From positions 1 to 8,142 of the forward strand of contig JAFMAU010000078.1 of NCBI GenBank assembly GCA_029784825.1: a stretch of 8,142 bases of DNA, in the 5' to 3' direction. Shown here in pieces: positions 5,621 through 8,142 of the stretch. A program made the translations under genes and the position numbers. Every line of letters starts with the position of its first letter. The first letter of the stretch is position 1. The notes beneath the pieces are model-generated. The model did no database searches. It was not told where the DNA came from and was given only the letters and a program-made list of their open reading frames with translations. The stretch is from Nitrososphaerota archaeon (GTDB lineage: Archaea > Thermoproteota > Nitrososphaeria > Nitrososphaerales > UBA183).

Positions 5621-7117
5621 ATGGTAGAACTCAAACCAGACAGGGTCGGGCCATGGCCCTTCCCGAAATCCGACCCCGAGTCCAGGATCGGGAACTTCAC
5701 CGAGGTGGAGCTCCCGTTTACCAAGGAGCAGGCGATGCAGGAGGCGGACAGGTGCCTCCGCTGCGGGACCCCGGTCTGCATAGACGCGTGCCCGGTGCAG
5801 ATGGACGTGAGGGGGATGCTCGACGCCGTGGCCGAGGGGGACTTCGAGACCGCCTACCACAGGATAAGGGAGACCAACCCTCTCCTCGGGGTCACCGCCC
5901 GCTGCTGCCCGCAGCTGCAGGGGCTCTGCGAGGACGCCTGCGTGGTCAGGTGGAAGGGGCAGCCCCTGTCGATCGGCATGGTGCAGCGTTTCGTGGCCGA
6001 CTGGGAACAGGACGGGTCGAAGCAACCGGACCCTGAAGCGGAGAGGAAGACGGGAAAGCGGGTGTCTGTCGTCGGAGGGGGCCCCGCAGGCCTCGCCGCG
6101 GCGGAGCTGCTGGTCCGCTACGGGCACGACGTGACCATCTACGAGGAGTCGGACCACCTCGGAGGCACCGCCTGGTATGGGATACCGGACTACCACCTCC
6201 CGAAGGACGTCCTGACGTATGAAGCGGAGCGGATAGCCGGACAGGGAGCGGAGGTCAAGAAGAACACGAAGGTGGGCAAGGACGTCTCGCTGTCCGCCCT
6301 CCTTTCGGAGTCGGACGCAGTCCTTGTGGCCACCGGCTCCAGGGATGTCAGGAAGCTGGATGTCGCGGGAGCAGACCTGGAGGGCGTGTCCGACGGCTAC
6401 GGGTTCCTCGAGTCGGTGTACGGAGAAGGGGTGGGAGAGTTCCCCGAGAGCCGGAGGCAGGCGCTGGGGAAGGAGATACTGGTGGTGGGAGGCGGGGACA
6501 GCGCCCTCGACTGCGCCAGGACCGCCCTGAGGCTGACCCGGGGCCACGTCGTCGTTTCATACAGGCGGAACGAGAAGGAGATGCCGGCGGACCCGCTGAT
6601 GGTCCAGGAGGCCAGAGAGGAGGGGGTCGAATTCAGGTTCCTCACCGACCCCGTGGAATACAGGGGCGAAGCGGGGAAGCTAGTAGGCGCGGTGATGGCG
6701 TCCATGCAGCTCGGAGACCCCGACTCCACCGGCCGGAGGCACCCCGCGCCGGTCCCCGGAGCGAACGTCCTCGTCAAGTGCGACACCGTCTTGCTGGCGA
6801 TAGGGAGGGGGCCCGACTCGTTCCTGGAGAAGGCGGGAGGACTGAAGGCGGGGCCCAAGGGCTCCATCGCGGTGGACGACCACTACAGGACGTCGATGGC
6901 CGGCGTCTTTGCCACGGGAGACGTGACCACGGGCGAGACGCTCGTGGTGAAGGCCATGGGGCACGGCAGGGAAGCGGCCCAGCGGGTGCACGAATATCTC
7001 ACCGGCACCGAAGACAAGCACGTCTCGCTCTACGAGAGATACTACACCCGCAGAGCAACGGAAGACTCGTACCAGAACATGCTCATGGGCAAAGAAGAGC
7101 ACCTCCCTCCAGTCTAG
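5621..7117 (+). CDS. GltD-like NADPH-dependent FeS-flavoprotein oxidoreductase
   Basis: This 498-aa protein has the architecture of glutamate synthase small subunit, NfnL/SudA and the N-terminal half of dihydropyrimidine dehydrogenase. Such proteins pass electrons between NAD(P)H, FAD and two [4Fe-4S] clusters to a partner. FeS domain (about 20-130): CLRCGTPVCIDACP gives Cys45, 48, 53 and 57; CCPQLQGLCEDAC gives Cys95/96, 103 and 107; Gln122 in IGMVQRF matches the glutamine FeS ligand of DPD. FAD site: VVGGGPAGLAAAELL (150-164), completed by VFATGDVTTGETLVVKAM (429-446). NAD(P) site: ILVVGGGDSALDCA (286-299), then YRRNEKEMPA typical of NADPH-binding GltD. The second Cys motif is one residue longer than the C-x5-C-x3-C spacing of DPD. 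No glutamate synthase large subunit, NfnS or PydB is in the window, so the partner is unknown. Translation likely uses the partial site AAGGT a few bases before ATG. Confidence 0.93.
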   Translation: MVELKPDRVGPWPFPKSDPESRIGNFTEVELPFTKEQAMQEADRCLRCGTPVCIDACPVQMDVRGMLDAVAEGDFETAYHRIRETNPLLGVTARCCPQLQGLCEDACVVRWKGQPLSIGMVQRFVADWEQDGSKQPDPEAERKTGKRVSVVGGGPAGLAAAELLVRYGHDVTIYEESDHLGGTAWYGIPDYHLPKDVLTYEAERIAGQGAEVKKNTKVGKDVSLSALLSESDAVLVATGSRDVRKLDVAGADLEGVSDGYGFLESVYGEGVGEFPESRRQALGKEILVVGGGDSALDCARTALRLTRGHVVVSYRRNEKEMPADPLMVQEAREEGVEFRFLTDPVEYRGEAGKLVGAVMASMQLGDPDSTGRRHPAPVPGANVLVKCDTVLLAIGRGPDSFLEKAGGLKAGPKGSIAVDDHYRTSMAGVFATGDVTTGETLVVKAMGHGREAAQRVHEYLTGTEDKHVSLYERYYTRRATEDSYQNMLMGKEEHLPPV

Positions 7118-7130
7118 CGCCCTTTGGGCG
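7118..7130. repeat. Perfect 5-bp inverted repeat after the GltD-like gene, possible terminator hairpin
   Basis: CGCCC-TTT-GGGCG starts at the base after the TAG stop. It lies between two convergent genes 61 bases apart, where transcripts from both sides must end. There is no T-run after it on either strand, so a terminator role is only suggested by position. Confidence 0.35.
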
Positions 7131-7178
7131 GGTCACGTACGACCATGCCTTCGGGCCAGGCTGGAGCCGACCCTGAGA

Positions 7179-7814
7179 TCAGCTGACCAGCTTTACCGAC
7201 AGCCTGCTGAGCTTGTTCAGTTTCGCAGTGTTGATCAGGACTGGCGTCAGCTCCTCCAGCGCTCTGGACATGGAGAGGGGGCCGACGTAAAGCGGCCGAA
7301 GCCCCTGGATGGACCCGACTATCGACGAGGCGTCCTCGTAGTCTGCCTTTTCGCAGGCGACGAGGGCATCGAAGTCAAGCGGCCTGTCCTTCTGCGCCAT
7401 CGTCAGCGCGGGGATGTGATGAAACGCGGCGACGACCCTGCTGCCTTGCAAGGTCTTCGCTACGTCCTCCGCGGCCGAACCTGCGTCCTTCGAGTAGACC
7501 AGAAACCCGTTCTCGAACCGCATGGGCACGATCGGCGAGATGACGAGCTTGCCTTGGAGCGGAGCCTTCAGCGCTTCCAGGACGCCTACATCGTCGAGGC
7601 CCGGAATCGCCAACACGGCCGCGTCGCAGGAGGCTGCCACTTCTTCGTTAGACCCGCCTTGCATGTCTCTCCCAGACTCAGCCTTGACCGCAGCTGCAGC
7701 GCTCACTCCCTTGTCGTTGCTCCTTGAGCCTATCAGGACCTGGTTTGCGACGGAGAGCCTGATCGCCAGTGCTTTCCCCAGGGTCCCCGTCCCGCCTACT
7801 ATTGCTATTCGCAT
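7179..7814 (-). CDS. fno: F420H2:NADP+ oxidoreductase
   Basis: Transfers hydride reversibly between reduced coenzyme F420 and NADP+ in the cytoplasm. The 211 aa match the length and course of the Archaeoglobus fulgidus enzyme. The N-terminal Rossmann motif is MRIAIVGGTGTLGKALA (residues 1-17). GSRSNDK (29-35) supplies Ser30 and Arg31 for the NADP 2'-phosphate. VISPIVPM (91-98), FHHIPA (131-136) and GLRPLYVGPLSMSRALEELT (171-190) are the other conserved family blocks, the last in the region that closes over F420. Start ATG at 7814 is preceded by GGGGAG five bases upstream, a good archaeal Shine-Dalgarno. It is convergent with the GltD-like gene and probably transcribed alone. Together with the FGD-like gene it shows that the organism uses F420 and exchanges its electrons with the NADPH pool. 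Confidence 0.95.
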   Translation of the reverse strand: MRIAIVGGTGTLGKALAIRLSVANQVLIGSRSNDKGVSAAAAVKAESGRDMQGGSNEEVAASCDAAVLAIPGLDDVGVLEALKAPLQGKLVISPIVPMRFENGFLVYSKDAGSAAEDVAKTLQGSRVVAAFHHIPALTMAQKDRPLDFDALVACEKADYEDASSIVGSIQGLRPLYVGPLSMSRALEELTPVLINTAKLNKLSRLSVKLVS

Positions 7815-8001
7815 GTCTCTCCCCTTCTGCGCGCGACTAATGGGCGTTTGTTAGCCTGAACTTTGCCGGTCGGGAAATTCTCCGGCGCTTTCTCGCAGCC
7901 GCGACTCGCCTTCTTGCAAGCGACGCGAGCGAATCCTAGCGGCGCCGGGACGCGGCCCCCACTGCTGCACCTTGAATGGCGGAAACGATGCGCCCGTGAC
8001 T

Positions 8002-8023
8002 GGGGCCGGCCAAAACCGGCTCC
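8002..8023. repeat. GC-rich hairpin upstream of the right-edge promoter
   Basis: GGGGCCGG (8002-8009) can pair with CCGGCTCC (8016-8023) over eight pairs, one being G-U, with loop CCAAAA. It ends 13 bases before the TATA-like box at 8037, so it could be an operator or a structural element; no T-run follows, which argues against a simple terminator. Confidence 0.45.
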
Positions 8024-8034
8024 GACTACGACAG

Positions 8035-8044
8035 GCTTATACAG
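8035..8044 (+). promoter_or_regulatory. TATA box facing the right edge
   Basis: GCTTATACAG (8035-8044) shares GCTTATA with the coxBA box. A transcript start about 26 bases downstream falls near 8065, some nine bases before the TTG at 8074, the same geometry as coxB. Confidence 0.45.
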
Positions 8045-8073
8045 GGGGAGAAAGCCAAACAAGTCGATCAAAC

Positions 8074-8142
8074 TTGGTTTCAGAGAAGATACTCCGCTTC
8101 CAGAACAAGAACAGGGATCTGGGCTCGCTTAGACAGCAGATA
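8074..8142 (+). CDS. Possible N-terminus of a gene running off the right edge
   Basis: From TTG at 8074 an open frame continues to the edge for 23 codons: start, then VSEKILRFQNKNRDLGSLRQ and two more residues. The stretch is charged, helical-looking and lower in GC than the shadow frames, and begins at the correct distance from a TATA box. No ATG or GTG occurs in frame nearby and no Shine-Dalgarno is adjacent; GGGGGAG at 8044-8050 is too far upstream. The protein is too short to identify. The true start may differ. Confidence 0.35.
   Translation, partial: MVSEKILRFQNKNRDLGSLRQQI

Larger units (their letters stand above)
7815..8073. other. 259-base intergenic region without convincing gene
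   Basis: Open frames cross this stretch on both strands, but their translations are low-complexity Arg/Pro/Gly-rich or unlike any family I know, and they overlap one another. It contains the Shine-Dalgarno of fno at its left end, the hairpin at 8002-8023 and a TATA box near 8037. No tRNA, C/D-box RNA or direct-repeat array is visible. Confidence 0.6.

Noticed and set aside
5594..6547. 317-codon minus-strand frame opposite the GltD-like gene
   Set aside because: Shadow of a GC-rich coding sequence whose plus-strand product has complete FeS, FAD and NADPH motifs.
7881..7930. Possible inverted repeat built from CTCGC / GCGAG elements
   Set aside because: Pairing is interrupted and short, as expected by chance in GC-rich sequence.
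7805..8132. Two overlapping frames of about 88 codons on opposite strands in the right intergenic region
   Set aside because: Neither resembles a known family; they cover each other, one runs into the fno start, and they span the hairpin and TATA box.

Overview
The window is archaeal chromosomal DNA of high G+C content. Archaeal origin is supported by a tRNA gene carrying a 15-nt intron at the 37/38 anticodon-loop position, by TATA boxes about 26 bases before inferred transcript starts, by genes with almost no leader, and by two coenzyme F420-type enzymes. The genes suggest an aerobic, probably heterotrophic archaeon. A Nitrososphaeria (Thaumarchaeota)-like or Thermoplasmata-like lineage fits, but the sequence alone does not settle it. 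I see no insertion sequence, CRISPR array or phage gene.

Layout. Bases 1-1777, minus strand: a terminal oxidase operon, with coxB (complete, CuA site intact) followed after 5 bases by coxA, which runs off the left edge. Bases 1778-1917: a divergent promoter region. Bases 1918-2004, plus strand: an intron-containing tRNA-Cys(GCA). Bases 2033-3898, minus strand: a cytoplasmic GH15 glucoamylase-like enzyme, convergent with the tRNA. Bases 3899-4003: a second divergent promoter region. Bases 4004-7117, plus strand: a probable three-gene run of an F420-dependent glucose-6-phosphate dehydrogenase-like oxidoreductase, an unrecognised 173-aa protein with a scramblase/LURP-one-like pattern, and a GltD-type NADPH-flavin-FeS oxidoreductase. 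Bases 7179-7814, minus strand: F420H2:NADP+ oxidoreductase, convergent with that run. Bases 7815-8073 hold no convincing gene, only a GC-rich hairpin and a TATA box ahead of a possible gene start at 8074 that runs off the right edge.

How the genes may work together. The right half concerns hydride and electron carriers. An F420-dependent dehydrogenase could reduce F420, Fno would exchange hydride between F420H2 and NADP+, and the GltD-like protein would move electrons between NADPH and an unknown partner. The GH15 enzyme would release glucose from cytoplasmic alpha-glucan or a similar glucoside. The oxidase is the respiratory endpoint.

The most unusual observation is in the oxidase. Subunit I aligns with bovine COX1 at a constant +10 offset from the CuB histidines onward. 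It keeps the D-channel residues and the His-Tyr site but lacks all three polar K-channel residues checked. Both subunit I ligands of the Mg/Mn site and the subunit II ligand are also replaced.
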